Source: Strongylocentrotus droebachiensis (Eukaryota; Echinodermata; Echinoidea; Camarodonta; Strongylocentrotidae). Taken from it: a DNA stretch of 64,000 nt. Below, piece after piece: positions 44,433 through 57,040 of the stretch. How positions within the stretch are numbered: position 1 is the first letter of the stretch; each line of letters starts with the position of its first letter. The notes beneath the pieces are model-generated. The model did no database searches. It was not told where the DNA came from and saw only the letters and a list, made by a program, of their open reading frames with translations. Location: positions 434,001-498,000 of the forward strand of contig JAVYIG010000630.1 in NCBI GenBank assembly GCA_035222895.1, written 5' to 3'. Both the position numbers and the translations under genes were made by a program.

Positions 44433-46445
44433 GATAAATCAAGGGAAATCAATCTCTTTGCAAATATGAAAACTGAGAAAATTGGGTATAAAAATCATAC
44501 TTGCATAGATATTAATTTGATAAGCGACGTTAGTAATGATGCAGCGCGCCTGATGTGTTATGCAGCGCGTATGGCGCGTGGTATATAATTGCGCACACAG
44601 CCATTACTGGGGAAGCCCCTCCCAGTCCCTAGCTCACGCCCTCCTGTCGGCACGAACATAATTAATTGCGAATTATGTACCACAGAGGCGTCGATCCATT
44701 AGGGTTTATGAGGAGGAGGGGGGGGGGGGGGGGGGGGCGGAAAACACAGGATACAATACATTTAATCAGCCATCATTTTTTAAGGGTCCTGTTCATAAAT
44801 ATATTCATAGCTGGATAATTTTAAGTTCCAAATGCTTATCAATAGGGACTTTTAGATTTGCGTGGACTGATACGTGTGACGTCCATTCAAGGCAGTGCAT
44901 TAAAAGGACGTCGACCGTAGCAATCCACATTGTCTTCGTGCAAATCCAAAAGTCCCTACTGTTTATAATGTACGGACTAAAAAAATACACTGTAGGGTTA
45001 TTTTCACATGGATACCTTTTGTTTTCTTGTCAAAAGTATGTAGAGCGTGTACAAATTGCATATCACGAGACCCACCGGCCCTCTGAACGATGAAACTACA
45101 TATTTATTAGTCTTGCCCAAACAAACACATCAATGACTAACTGGTTTTTCCACGACCAATAGACATCATTTGAATAAGTTACTTGTTAAAAAAATCTCCC
45201 ATTCACCTTTTGTAAGTGAGCGGAGTTTGGCTTGCATTACGCGCCGCTCCACTAGTCATCGATTGTGAAAAGGAAGCCTTGTTCGTGAGCTCAGCGCGCG
45301 TAACAATGACGTCAGCGTAGGGTGTTCCCCAGGGCTCGGTTACCAGAATAACAAAATTCACGCCCACTCGTCATGGCTTCAAGCACTGAACCATCAAACT
45401 AAGACAAACTGTGAAAATAACAGTAGAAGCAATGAGGAGTAGTGGGGAGGGCAGGGGGGTAAATCAATGGGAAGCAATAACATACATTGTATAGACCAGC
45501 GTTTTTCCACCGTGATGTGACAGTGACGTGTCCGAATGATATTTTATGTCTTTTATATCGAAATTGCATTTTCGCTTCACTCGCTCGCAACATTTAGAAA
45601 CGGAATAAATCCGGGCAACGAGATTCCCGAATATCCTCATAATATCTGGCGGTGGATTGCCCGCATACATTATACCTTAAATCTTATCCTGGGCGTTGAT
45701 TACAACAATATTTTTAACATAATATTAAAAGTGTCATTGCTCGCGAGCAAAATCAACAACGAAAATAGCAATAAATTAGTAAGTACATAGAATATAAATG
45801 AACAGAGCAGATCTATACAGTTTGGCTGAAACATATTTACCTCATTATGGAAATGAGGCGAAGTTTGTAAGGAAAAGTATGAATCAATAATTTAAAAACA
45901 ATTTATATGTATATATATTATCTCCCCCAATCCATCCCCAACAAGGATTTCTGTTTTTATTCATACAATCAAAATCATATCGAGGAACTATGATAACAAT
46001 AATAGAATTGTTTATCATTTTGTCTGAACGTAAGCACAAGTTATGTTGATGTCTAAATGTACCTCTACTACAAATATATTTGTTTAGAAACTATCAACCA
46101 AAGTACCAACATTTCCACCCCAACATACCAGTGAAAACCCCAATATTACCCTTCCCTCCCACGTGGGACCCTAACCCGCACTAGATCGGAAGAAAACAAA
46201 CGATTATTATCCACAAACTGGTGAAATAAATCCTCATGAAATATTCGTTTCCCGGGAAAGACTGACATAAAGTTTATATTTCAGTCTCATCTTTCGTCAC
46301 ACTGATTTTCAGAAAATTGCCAAAATAAGCTCCCTCAAATTGTTCCTTTTAGTAACTCGTTTGTTTGATTGGTTGGTTGTTTCAAACAAATAATGTTGTG
46401 ATTTCCGGATATAAATGATAGTCTTCAAATGGTGTAATAATAAGA
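44433..46445. other. Upstream region of the ARM-like gene; no further gene seen
   Basis: Includes a G-run (44720-44737), a hairpin (44842-44962) and TGACGTCA, a CRE-type palindrome, near 45308. No exon with plausible splice sites was found. Confidence 0.5.
44842..44962. repeat. Foldback hairpin
   Basis: AGGGACTTTTAGATTTGC is inverted as GCAAATCCAAAAGTCCCT, with further pairing of GTGGACTG and GGACGTC segments inside. Confidence 0.75.
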
Positions 46446-49400
46446 GTTGATTGATTGATTTTTATTCGACAAGCTTCCAACATACAACAATATACAATAA
46501 TAACAGATCAGAAATAAGTCAGCTTGAACAGGATACGAAAGCTCGAGAGCTTATTTCCAGTGGGGTCCCTTACAGACACGTATACAATTAATAACTTAAA
46601 ATACTAATAATTATTTACAGACAGATAAGAAAAATAAAAGAATTACTTATTAAAGATAATAATAATAACAACATTAAACTGATGATAGAAATGATAATAA
46701 GTACAAGAAGAAAAGGAAGAAGGAGAAGAAGAAAAAGAGGCGAAGGAAGAAGAGGAAAATAATGATGAATTTGTAGAATTTCTATAACGTACGAAAACAT
46801 AAGTATATACAAAATGAAAAAGTATGAACCGGCAGAAGAATACAAATTTCAATCATATAACATGTCATTTACTTCTCTTATCTGACTGTCAAGTATTAGG
46901 TATTCCTTTAATTTCCTCTTAAAATGAGCATATTTTTCTATTTCCTTTACACCATTGGGAAGGGAATTCCAATGTTTTATGGCATTGTAATAAAACGAAT
47001 TTCCAATACTACCTACTCTTTCTGGTAAGTTAAAGTTGAATCGGCTATTTCTTGCATTATAATCATGTAAGTCAGTAACAAGATCAAAGTTGGATCGAAT
47101 ATAATGATTCGACCTAGTATGATATATTTTATGCACGTGATGCAATACGAGTTGTTTTGATCTTTGGTCGACTTCAAGAAAACCAGCTTTAGAAAGTTCG
47201 CTGTAGCCAACATGAGTTCTTGGACCAGAACAGTTGATAAATCTCACCATTTTGTTCTGTATAATCTTCAACTTCTTTTGATCTGACTTGTTTATGTTAC
47301 TATACCATGCAGGGTTAGCATAGTCAAATAAACATTGAATAAGAGCAAAGCAGAGTGTACGTCTTGCTTTAAAATCCATACAACTTTGATACCTGTACAA
47401 AAATTTCAGACGAGAATTTGCTTTTTTTACAACTGATTTTACTAAAGATGAAAATGAAATTGCGCTAGCCAACTCAATGCCTAAATACTTCACAGAATCT
47501 TTTCTCTTGATTACTTGATTATTGTGTGTCACTTTGAATTCAAATGACTTTTTAGAACTACTTTTAGAACAAAACAAAATGCTTTCTGTTTTTCCCAAGT
47601 GTAAAGAAAGCTTATTATCAGTCATCCAATCGACACACGTAGACAGCTGTTCACTGAGCTTTTCCTCAATATATTTAGGATCAGGATTTGAATAGTCAGA
47701 GTAGTACGCTGTCATCTGCGTACAATAATAGTTTAAAGTCTTTTATACAAATACACATATCATTTATATAACTTGAAAATAGAATTGGGCCTAAAATGCT
47801 TCCCTGAGGAACACCGCATGTTATAGGCATTAGTTTGGAACGGATATCATGAATGGCCACTATTTGGTGTAGGATCTGAACCAATCTAAACTTGCCTTAT
47901 TAAAACCCATTAGTTGTAACTTCTTCGATAAGACGCAATGATTAACTGTATCAAAAGCTTTTTGCAGATCAAGGAGCACCATACCAACAAAGCGCCCTTC
48001 GGAAGTTTCTGTCCTCAAATGATCAGTCAAATGAATAAGACATGTTTCAGTCGAATAATCATGTCGAAAACCGGATTGAAATTCATAAATTATATCATTT
48101 TCTTTGAAGTATCTTTCAATTTGAACACAGACCGATTTTTCTAGAATCTTTGATGGTACGCTTAAAACACTAATACATGTAGGTCTATAGTTGCTAACAT
48201 CAGTTTTATCTTTCTTTTTATAAAGTGGAGTCACTTTTGCTATTTTCATATCCTCTGGAAAAGTACTCGTCAAGATAGATAGGTTCATTAAGTAACTTAG
48301 AGGCTTAAATAAAACCTTCGCACCATCTTTTAGGAATTTAGCTGGAATCATGTCTAACCCAGTACTTTTGGATACATTCAACTTACGTAACTCTTTGAAA
48401 ACAAATTGTTCACTGATTGGTAATAACTCGAAGCTGTTTTCACGTACTCCTTTTCTTTCGTAAAAATCACGAATACAATCATTATCTGCGCTGAAAAAGT
48501 CTTTGGAAGGGGGGAGTTTGTCTACTAATTTGGCAGCCACATTTGTGAAATGAGAATTGAATTCATCAGCGATGGCCATCTTATCATGACATAATTCCCC
48601 ATCAATTTTAATGACAGATTCTTGTTCTTTTCGCTTCTTATTTTTTAATCCTAAGCTTTTTAGATTCTGCCAAAGCCTTTTCGAATCTTGTTTATTTTCT
48701 TCTATCTTGTTTTGTAAGTAATCGAGTGTAGCCTTTTTCACCTCTCTTTGGACCATATTTCTTAATACTCTGTATCTTTTATAAAGCGTCTCATCTTTTG
48801 CTCTTTTCCTCAATTTTTTGTATACTATATTTCTCTCTTGAATTAGGGAAAGAATATCCTTAGTCACCCAAGTTTCTGATCTTTGTTTTATTCTAATCCG
48901 TTTCAGTGGCGCTATCATATTCAAATTTGAGATAAAAACATGTTGAAATACTGACCATGCCTCATTCATATCTGTACAGTCAGTTATTCCTGACCAATCA
49001 ACAACAGATAGTTGAAGATTGAAAGACTGTTCTGTATATTTTTTCATGGATCTGATATCATTAGTCCTGTGATGACCTATAGCCAGTCTAATATTTTTCC
49101 GTGTACAGAAAGTAAAAGAATGGTCGCTAATACCTAGATCAATGACACCACTTTGACTTATTTTGTTTTCTTTGGTACAACCAACATGCTCCAGTAGAGA
49201 AGAACATGTAGGTGTAACGCGTGTTGCCTCTTTAATGAGTTGACTAAACCGGTGAAGACTCAACAAGTCAATATATTTTTTAGCCAGTGGCGATTTGTGA
49301 AGAAGACAAATATTCATGTCTCCTAAAAGAATTATTTCGTCATCCTTCTTTAATGTATCAAGAATATTGGACAATTTCTCGATAAACAAATTGTTTTTCG

Positions 49401-49450
49401 GAGGTCGATACAGAACGCCAACAACGCCAACAACAATTATACACCACATT
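46446..49450 (-). mobile_element. CR1/L2-like LINE, 5'-truncated and frameshifted
   Basis: Minus-strand coding from 49449 begins mid-endonuclease (VVGVLYRPP, LLGDMNICLL, GISDHSFTFC). It continues into reverse transcriptase with NYRPTCISVLSVPSKILEKS, motif A LLDLQKAFDTVNH, motif [21 protein letters not shown] and motif C YADD. Frame breaks lie near 47866 and near 47710, and the C-terminal part ends at 46849. The 3' UTR finishes with AATCAATCAATC repeats at 46446. With the endonuclease head missing and two frameshifts the copy is dead. The C-terminal 258 residues are about 95% identical to the copy at 62918, so the family moved fairly recently. Confidence 0.95.
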
Positions 49451-49565
49451 GTGGAGAATTATATCATAACCGACTGTGATAGACGTTGATAATAGAACCG
49501 TCTCGTCTTTCCCGTTTTGAAACAAATAATGAATAATACCATATCTTTAACATTTTGTTTATCAA

Positions 49566-49730
49566 GCCCCCGTCTAATAAAGAGTTGATATCAATCGCAA
49601 CGTAATTGCGATTGACATCAATTGCAACTATGTACATTAGAGATATTGAGACTGCAAACTTGCAATATTATCGATCGGAGGACTTGTGATTGATTTGGAT
49701 CTATCGCAACTCTTTAAAATACGGGACCCC
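49566..49730. mobile_element. Foldback element, CCCCGT...AAAGAGTTG family
   Basis: CCCCCGTCTAATAAAGAGTTG-like left end and AACTCTTTAAAATACGGGAC right end. Inner arms are ATCAATCGCAACGTAATTGC and TTGCAACTATGTACAT. Same family as 17128-17334. Confidence 0.8.
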
Positions 49731-50109
49731 AAAGTGAAATCTGAGACTAATATTTCACTGCAAAACATTTTTCTCATATTTTTTCCCTTTACTGTGATAT
49801 TTTATGCAATGAATGTAGAAATGATTTATGAGTGTGTCCTTGGACAAAAGATGCTGGAAGGCGCCATATTGTCCGCCATACTCATACACTCTTCACGGTT
49901 GTCATGGAAACGCTTGGAATTTAACCGCGATGTCGATTGTCGTAGCTATTATATTTTCTCCACCAATGTTTTAGACTGTTTTTGGATGAAGACTTAATGT
50001 TTCAAACATATTATTAAAAACAAATAGGAAAAAGAAAGAAAGATTAAGCTGAGAGAATGGACTTAAAATATGGTATTAAGATGTGAGTTGGTTACGTAGT
50101 TCCTGAGGG
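49731..50109. other. No gene or repeat recognised
   Basis: The open frame 49686-49997 starts inside the foldback element and resembles no family I know. Confidence 0.5.
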
Positions 50110-51271
50110 GGATGATAATGATGATGCTGTTGATGATAGTGGTGATGATGATATTGATGATAATCATGATAATGGTGGTGATGATAGTGATGATGGTGGT
50201 GATGGTGGTGATCATGGTGATAGTGATGATGATAATGATGATGGCGGTGGTGGTGGTGACCATGGTGGTGGTGGTGATGATATTGATGATGGTGGTGGTG
50301 GTGGTGATCATGGTGATGGTGGTGATGGTGGTGGTGGTGACCATGGTGATAGTGATGAAGATAATGATGATGGTGGTGGTGGTGGTGATCATGGTGATGA
50401 TGGTGATGATAATGATGATGGTGGTGGTGGTGGTGATCATGGTGGTGGTGGTGATGTTAATGATGATGGTGGTGGTTGTGGTGATCATGGTGATGGTGGT
50501 GGTGGTGGTGACCATGGTGATAGTGATGATGATAATGATGATGGTGGTGGTGGTGGTGATCATGGTGATGGTGGTGATAATGATAATGGTGGTGGTGGTG
50601 GTGATCATGGTGATGGTAGTGATGATAATGATGATAATGATGATGATGGTGGTGGTGGTGATCATGGTGATGGTGGTGATGATAATGATGATGGCGGTGG
50701 TGGTGGTGACCATGGTGATGGTGGTGATGATGATGATGGTGGTGGTGGTGGTGATCATGGTGATGGTTGTGGTGGTGGTGACGATGGTGATGGTGATGAT
50801 GATAATGATGATGGCGGTGGTGGTGGTGACCATGGTGGCGGTGGTGATGATAATGATGATGATGGTGGTGGTGGTGATCATGGTGATGGTGGTGATGATA
50901 ATGATGATGGCGGTGGTGACCATGGTGATGGTGGTGGTGGTGGTGACCATGGTGATGGTGGTGATGATAATGATGATGGTGGTAGTGGTGGTGATCATGG
51001 TGATGGTGGTGATGATAATGATGATGGCGGTGATGATAGTGATGATGGTGATGGTGGTGGTGATCATGGTGATAGTGATGATGATAATGATGATGGCGGG
51101 GGTGGTGGTGACCATGGTGATGGTGGTGATGATAATGATGATGGTCAGGTGGTGGTGGTGATGGTGGTGATGATGGCGGTGATGATAGTGATGATGGTGG
51201 TGGTGGTGGTGATCATGGTGATAGTGATGATGATAATGATGATGGCGGTGGTGGTGGTGGTGATGATAATA
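50110..51271. repeat. GAT/GGT minisatellite, about 1.16 kb
   Basis: Blocks such as GGTGGTGGTGGTGATCATGG and TGATGATAATGATGATGG alternate throughout. Because every unit is a multiple of three, frames stay open on both strands for about 350 codons; these are not genes. Confidence 0.95.
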
Positions 51272-51420
51272 GCGAGTTTTCTCTCAGCAACATACAGACC
51301 TTCGCGGACGTAGAGCACTCAGGTTTACGGCCGTCGCACACAGACCGCCCTCGATACAATACGTGGGTTCGCTTTTCGGTGAATGCGTACGTATCTCTAC
51401 GGAGGTATTGCATTTGCAAT

Positions 51421-52612
51421 GCCATTAGGCAATTTTCGTAATGTAACCAAATGTAATGCATACGTCTTTGTGAAGTGCCTCGATACAAAATATTTCTTTC
51501 ACCTGATAAGGATAATAGTATTTCAATAGACAGAATCCAAACTGCATACATTAGTTGTTGCCAGTTCGACAAACATTAGGGGTATTTCGCTAGCTCATTG
51601 CGGACAGAGAATCTGCGGTTCGTGTGCAAAATCGAGAAGCTACTATAGTAACAGCAGGGTGATCGCTGAGGTACTGAAATCCAGAACGGGTTTTGGCCAA
51701 ATCTACGGGCGTTCTCAATGACGCCCCAAGTGAATAAACAGCCAATTAGCGAGCTTGTACCAAAGATGGTTATGATAATTTCGTCGTCTAATAACGAAGG
51801 ATGACGAATTTTAACGGGCGGATCTAGCTTCTTTTCTATGGCGTGGGCGGGGGGGGGGGGGGGGGGGGGTGTTGACATTTGAAAAGTCGCGCCGACCAAT
51901 ATTTCGCTTAGTGGGGGGTAGGGAGCACTAAAATTTGTTTTCAATTTGAAAAAAGTGCCAACCAATATTTCGGGGGGGGGGGGGGAGGGGTAGAAAACAC
52001 CTTGGCCAGCCCAAGGGGGGATTTAAACCTCCGAACCCCCCTTGATCCGCCCCTGACACGAATGACTCTTCGGTGAGTTTTGTTTCTTCCGATTATTGTT
52101 TCTGAACAATAACAACATGAATATGGATATAACATGAATTGTTTTAAAACTTGATGATAAATTATTGTTGAAATTTGATAAAAAGCCGTTTTGTGGCTTG
52201 GTCGAGACAAGTTGTGCTAGTCCCGTCTGTACTGTATTGCGTGGAAGGGAACAGGCCATTTTCGTAATGTAATCAAATTTAATACAAACGTCTTTGTGAA
52301 GTTCCTCAATACAAATTATTTCATTCACCTGTCTAGGATTCGCAAGTCAGAATGCAAACTGCATGTATTAAGTGTGGCAACAACTAATGTATGCAGATTG
52401 GATTCTGTCTATTTAAATACTATTATTATTATCAGGTGAATGAAATAGTTTGTATCGAGGCACTTGATTCACTTGGGGCGTCATTGAGAACGCCCGTAGA
52501 TTTGGCCAAAACCCGTTCTAGATTTCAGGGCCTCAGCGGTCATCCAACTGTTACTATAGTATGTTCTCGATTTTGCACACGAACCGCAGATTCTAATTCC
52601 GCAATGAGTTTG
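51421..52612. repeat. Rearranged inverted segments A and B
   Basis: Segment A (51421-51563) recurs directly at 52256-52375 and inverted at 52380-52468. Segment B (51590-51745) recurs inverted at 52469-52612. Landmarks are CAGACAGAATCC-like ends, GCACACGAACCGCAGATTCT and GGCCAAAACCCGTTCTAGAT. The inverted copy is in the order A'-B', not B'-A'. GAT/GGT repeats flank both sides. Confidence 0.8.
51813..52055 (+). mobile_element. G-tract hAT-like element, family F copy
   Basis: The right end TTGATCCGCCCCTG and left GGGCGGATCTAG resemble the termini of 54396-54694. The interior has AAGTCGCGCCGACCAATATT and two long G-runs. ACGAAT occurs in both flanks, near 51803 and 52058, but not as an exact 8-bp duplication. 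Confidence 0.6.
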
Positions 52613-52739
52613 CTAAAATTGCCTAATAATGATGGTGGTGGTGGTGGTGGTGATGATTTTGATAATGAGAATAGTGATGATGGTGATGAAGATAAAGATG
52701 ATGATAATGGTGAGGTGGCGATGGGTCATTACGGGAAAC

Positions 52740-53289
52740 GCTCACATAGATAACGATCGTCGGCCTTCTCTCTAAATTGTCGGCCTAGGATATTGGTCAA
52801 GCGATGGTGACCATATTTTGGCGACAGATAATAACGAAATTCATTTTCATGGCTATCTTGGCCAAAACTCTCAGTGGTATACACCGATGACAATTGACAA
52901 ATCTTTGTCATTAAGAGTGTAACCCTCAATATGCATATCTCGTTTGTTTATAAGAGAAATTAATATCATTCGTACTTGTGTAAAGTCTATCATCTGGTCT
53001 GTCTGTGGTGGATACATGTCTACTGTCAAGGACTCGAGGTCATTTTGATGAATGCCTCTGTGGCTCGATTTTACAGACGCAAAAACTTATGATCATCCAT
53101 CTTTGTAAGCACCAGTCCTAAATTTCCCACAATTTAACGTTGAGTGATCTTAGTCCCATCCAACATTTTGACCTGTCTGATTGCCCACGTCTTAAAATAG
53201 GAAGTTTGTCGTTCTTTGGGGAATTTTATAGATATTTCATTTCATGTCAAGAACATTCTTACAACGTGAGGTAGTATGGGGGTAGAGGT
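52740..53289. other. No gene or repeat recognised
   Basis: Unique-looking AT-rich sequence between two repeat blocks; only short frames. Confidence 0.5.
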
Positions 53290-53780
53290 AGGGTGATGGT
53301 AGATGTATGGGTAGAGGTAGAGGTAGGGTAGTGATAGAGGTAGAGGTAGGGCGGTGGAAGAAGTAGAGTTAGAAGTAGAGGTAGGGTGGTGGTAGAGGTA
53401 GGGCGGTGGAAGAAGTAGAGTTAGAAGTAGAGGTAGGGTGGTGGTAGAGGTAGGGCGGTGGAAGAAGTAGAGTTAGAAGTAGAGGTAGGGTGGTGGTAGA
53501 GGTAGGGCGGTGGAAGAAGTAGAGTTAGAAGTAGAGGTAGGGTGGTGGTAGAGGTAGGGCGGTGGAAGAAGTAGAGTTAGAAGTAGAGGGAGGGTGGTGG
53601 TAGAGGTAGGGCGGTGGAAGAAGTAGAGTTAGAAGTAGAGGTAGGGTGGTGGTAGAGGTAGAGGTAGAGGTAGGGTAGTGATAGAGGTAGAGGTAGGGTA
53701 GTGGAAGAAGTAGAGTTAGAAGTAGAGGTAGGGTGGTGGTAGAGGTAGGGCGGTAGCAATAGAGTTAGAGGTAGGGTGGT
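53290..53780. repeat. 52-bp minisatellite
   Basis: The unit contains GTAGGGCGGTGGAAGAAGTA, GAGTTAGAAGTAGAGG and TAGGGTGGTGGTAGAG. GCGGTGG recurs at 53351, 53403 and 53455, a 52-bp step, through about 53620, with ragged ends. Confidence 0.92.
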
Positions 53781-54395
53781 GATATTACAAGGTAGAGGTC
53801 TGAATTCTTCCTCCAATTTAAATTGATTTTTTTAAATTGTCATGAACTCGAAAACTCGCGCAATTTATATTCACTAATGCACTCGTAAACACGAATTATC
53901 TATATAATACTCTAACTTGATTAAAAATCAAAATGTTAGGCCTATTATTATATTTCCATGTACTTTATCCAAGTCTTTATTCGAGTTACGCCTACCAAAA
54001 TCCCTCACAACATCCATATCTTATCTCTCTGGTTCTCTCTCCCCCTCTCTCTGTATCATTGTCTCTGTCTATCTTTCCCTCTTTCTCTTTGCCTCCTCTC
54101 TTTCTTTCTGTCTCCCCCTCTTTCTATTAGGTCTGTCTCTATGTCTCTCTAACTCTTCCACCTACGAATCCCTTCCTCCCTCCTTCGAATTTCCTCTCGG
54201 CATCTCCCTCCCATCTTCATACTCTCAAACCTTCACTCTTGGTCTTTTATTCTTCATCTACATAATTATCACACGATATCTTGTCGTATTTTCTTTAATC
54301 TTTTCTCTTTTTTAATACTCGTGGTCTTCTTCTTTTCCTTCTTCTTCTTTTTATTTTTCTTCTTCTTCTTCTCGCGGGTCTTCCTCTTAAAGGAG
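53781..54395. other. CT-rich low-complexity DNA, no gene
   Basis: 54020-54380 is strongly pyrimidine-biased on the plus strand and yields Ser/Leu/Phe-rich shadow frames. Confidence 0.6.
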
Positions 54396-54694
54396 CAGGC
54401 GCGGATCCAGGATTTCTAAGGGGAGGGGGCCCAATTTTTTTTTTCCTCCCGAAAATTTGAAAATCGTGCCGACCGAAAAGTCGCTCAGTGGGGGGGGGGG
54501 GGGGGGGGGGGGGGGGGGTGTAGTGAGCGCATTTTTTAAATTTTAGTCATCGAAAATTAAAAAATTTGCACCCTCCCTTGAGCGCCAGGGGGGGGGGGGG
54601 GGGCATACCCCAAAAAAGGTAAAAATCACGTGTTTTTACATGATTTTTTTCTCAAGGGGGGGGGGGGCGGCCCCCCCCTCTGGATCCGCCACTG
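54396..54694 (+). mobile_element. hAT-like MITE with three G-tracts (family F)
   Basis: The termini CAGGCGCGGATCCAG and CTGGATCCGCCACTG are near-perfect inverted repeats. Flanks TAAAGGAG and TATAGCAG agree at 6 of 8 positions, like an aged 8-bp duplication. Inside is TCGTGCCGACCGAAAAGTCG followed by long G-runs. 299 bp, non-coding. Confidence 0.8.
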
Positions 54695-54704
54695 TATAGC
54701 AGGC

Positions 54705-55035
54705 CATTTTCTTCTTTCTTTCTTTTGTTCTCAGTTTGATTGCATGAAAAATGTGATATATATTAGCTTGCACTTGAACCGAGCTTCATCATTGTCATGT
54801 TATTATTATTTTTTAAATGAAAAAGTGACGTCGTCAACCATGGAGGCCATTTTCCCCTACTTTTTCCTCTTTTTCTCAGTCCAATAGCATGTCTCTTCAT
54901 AAATGTAAAATGTGATATTTAATATAAGGATTAGCTCGCACTTGAATCGAGCTTCATCATTGCCGTGTTATTATTATTTTTTAATGATAAAGTGACGTCG
55001 TCAACTATGGAGGCCATTTCTTTTTACTTTTTTCT
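54705..55035. repeat. Tandem duplication of about 165 bp
   Basis: AGCTTGCACTTGAACCGAGC then AAGTGACGTCGTCAACCATG, and again AGCTCGCACTTGAATCGAGC then AAGTGACGTCGTCAACTATG. A fainter third copy follows to about 55190. Confidence 0.85.
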
Positions 55036-56844
55036 CTCTTTTGTTGTTGTTGCATTTTAGCATTGCATATTGGCCTCGAATGGCTGAATTGCTTTTGTAT
55101 AATTGATACACATCACTTTGCTAACATGATTATTTGCTTGCACTTTCCCAACACTGCATTCATCAGTTGATGATCCCCAACTTATCCTAATCATAGTAGA
55201 AATAAATTCGGTTTTCAACAATTATACTAATGGAGGTGTTCATGCCCTGTATTATTGAATAGATAATTTTGATGATATGTGTATGTCATGCACGATGCAT
55301 TGCACTTTTGGTCTCCATGGGGATCATTCTTCTCATCTCATTTCTATTTGTTACCAACACCGACAAATAATGGTTTCATTTTGGCAGGTTTGAAGTTCAG
55401 TGAAAAACAAAATTGAATCATATTATATTATTATAGTGGAGGCAGTGGAAATATTTAAAAAAAAACTATACTCTGACGGATAAACAGTATTTAGAGTTGC
55501 AATGTTTGCCTAAATAAATTATGTAACAGAATGAAACCCCCGAATATAATCTCGATAATCAGAATACATTGGTGAGCATTACCAAACTCGCTCTATCAAT
55601 ATTTTGTATTTATTTAGGGTGTATCACCTGTGTCTACATTTTGAATGTTTCTTCACAGAAAAAAATTAAAAGTTCTTTGAATGTATTATGATAAAGCCAT
55701 GAACTTATAAATGTACAAAACAAACTACTGTTTGGAAATCGTTTCTCTTTGCCAACCTTCTTCCAACCGCATATATCATTATTTGGTTTCAAAACATACA
55801 TATAATGCACAATCATAACAATGGATTCTCTCTTTTTTAGGTGTAACACATACTGTAAAAACAGCTTAATTTTAATAATGTCAAAGCAACCAACAGCAAA
55901 GAAGGAATAAGAGTAAAAGAAAACGTTTAGCAACGAAATGCTAATGTTTTTGGATTAGAAGAGTCATATTTCTAAATGAAATGTAGTCTCGACCGATGCT
56001 GAGCACATCGAGGCCTATATCATCCCTACGAAAGCACTATAACATATCCTATATGTACTATCAGAATATTAGGAATCCATTCCTTTTCATTATAATTAAA
56101 TAAATATTACAAATACAGATTCATATTTTGCACTCTAAAAGATACATACAGATATATTTATATATATATATTTAAACGAATTCCACTCAAAATATTAATT
56201 AAACTGATGAAGGTATATTGATGTTCACACATTTAACTATATCAGAAGATTAGATCTTCGTCATTATCAGTAACACATATAAACAACAAATTTGAAGGAA
56301 ATAAGTTATCAATATACTGAAATATTATGTACAAGTAGTGTTTATGATTAACAAACAAGTGATAGTGATTTTTATACAAGTGTCTCTAATCGGTTTACCG
56401 ATAGGTAAATAATTCGACAATTCGAGTTACACTTCTGCATTTTCAAACTGCAGACTGCATTCAGATTTCGTACATTATGATATTGGGCTATAATAATGTT
56501 TCATGCTTTTTTGTGGCCAAGATATGAAAATCTTAGTTATGATTTTGGAAAGTTTGATATCAAGTATTCGAACAAGCATGATAATAACTTATCACTTATC
56601 ACAGTTTATATCATGCATACAGACTTGTTACTGACACTGTCTGAAAATTACGGTTCGTATCGCATTGTTTACATGGCTCCATTAATTTGATATTGGAAAG
56701 CTAAAGAGAATAAGCAAAACCTCAACAAGACATAACACGAACAAGACAGAACGTATCATGTGCATCGTTCCTCTAAAGCATCCCCTAAAACTTCAGCATT
56801 AGCCTCCATTCTAGAAATATGACTTTCATGCATTCTTCCTTTAA
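55036..56844. other. AT-rich intergenic DNA, nothing recognised
   Basis: No exon, RNA gene or repeat shared with other parts of the window was found, apart from the weak third copy noted near 55190. Confidence 0.5.
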
Positions 56845-57040
56845 AGGCACACTGTCCTACTTGTAGCTACTTGCTCCCTCTATATAGGAAACTTCCCCAA
56901 TCGGTGCATGTTGGTCCCCATGATCCTCTTTTTCTTGTGTTAAATGAGAGCTAAGTTAATGAGATAGCCACCTGTCACAGTGACCACGCTGGCTCGCTGG
57001 GTGGTCTAATCCCTTCTAGCTGAAGTAGTAAAGCCTGCCT
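56845..57040 (-). mobile_element. TTAA-flanked MITE, family B
   Basis: TTAA at 56841-56844 and 57041-57044; 196 bp, the same length as the 14583-14778 copy and opposite in orientation. Shares TTGTAGCTACTTGCTCCCTC and GCCACCTGTCACAGTGACCA. Confidence 0.88.

Noticed and set aside
50063..51161. Two about 350-codon frames on opposite strands (Met/Val-rich and Thr/Ile-rich)
   Set aside because: Products of the GAT/GGT repeat, not genes.
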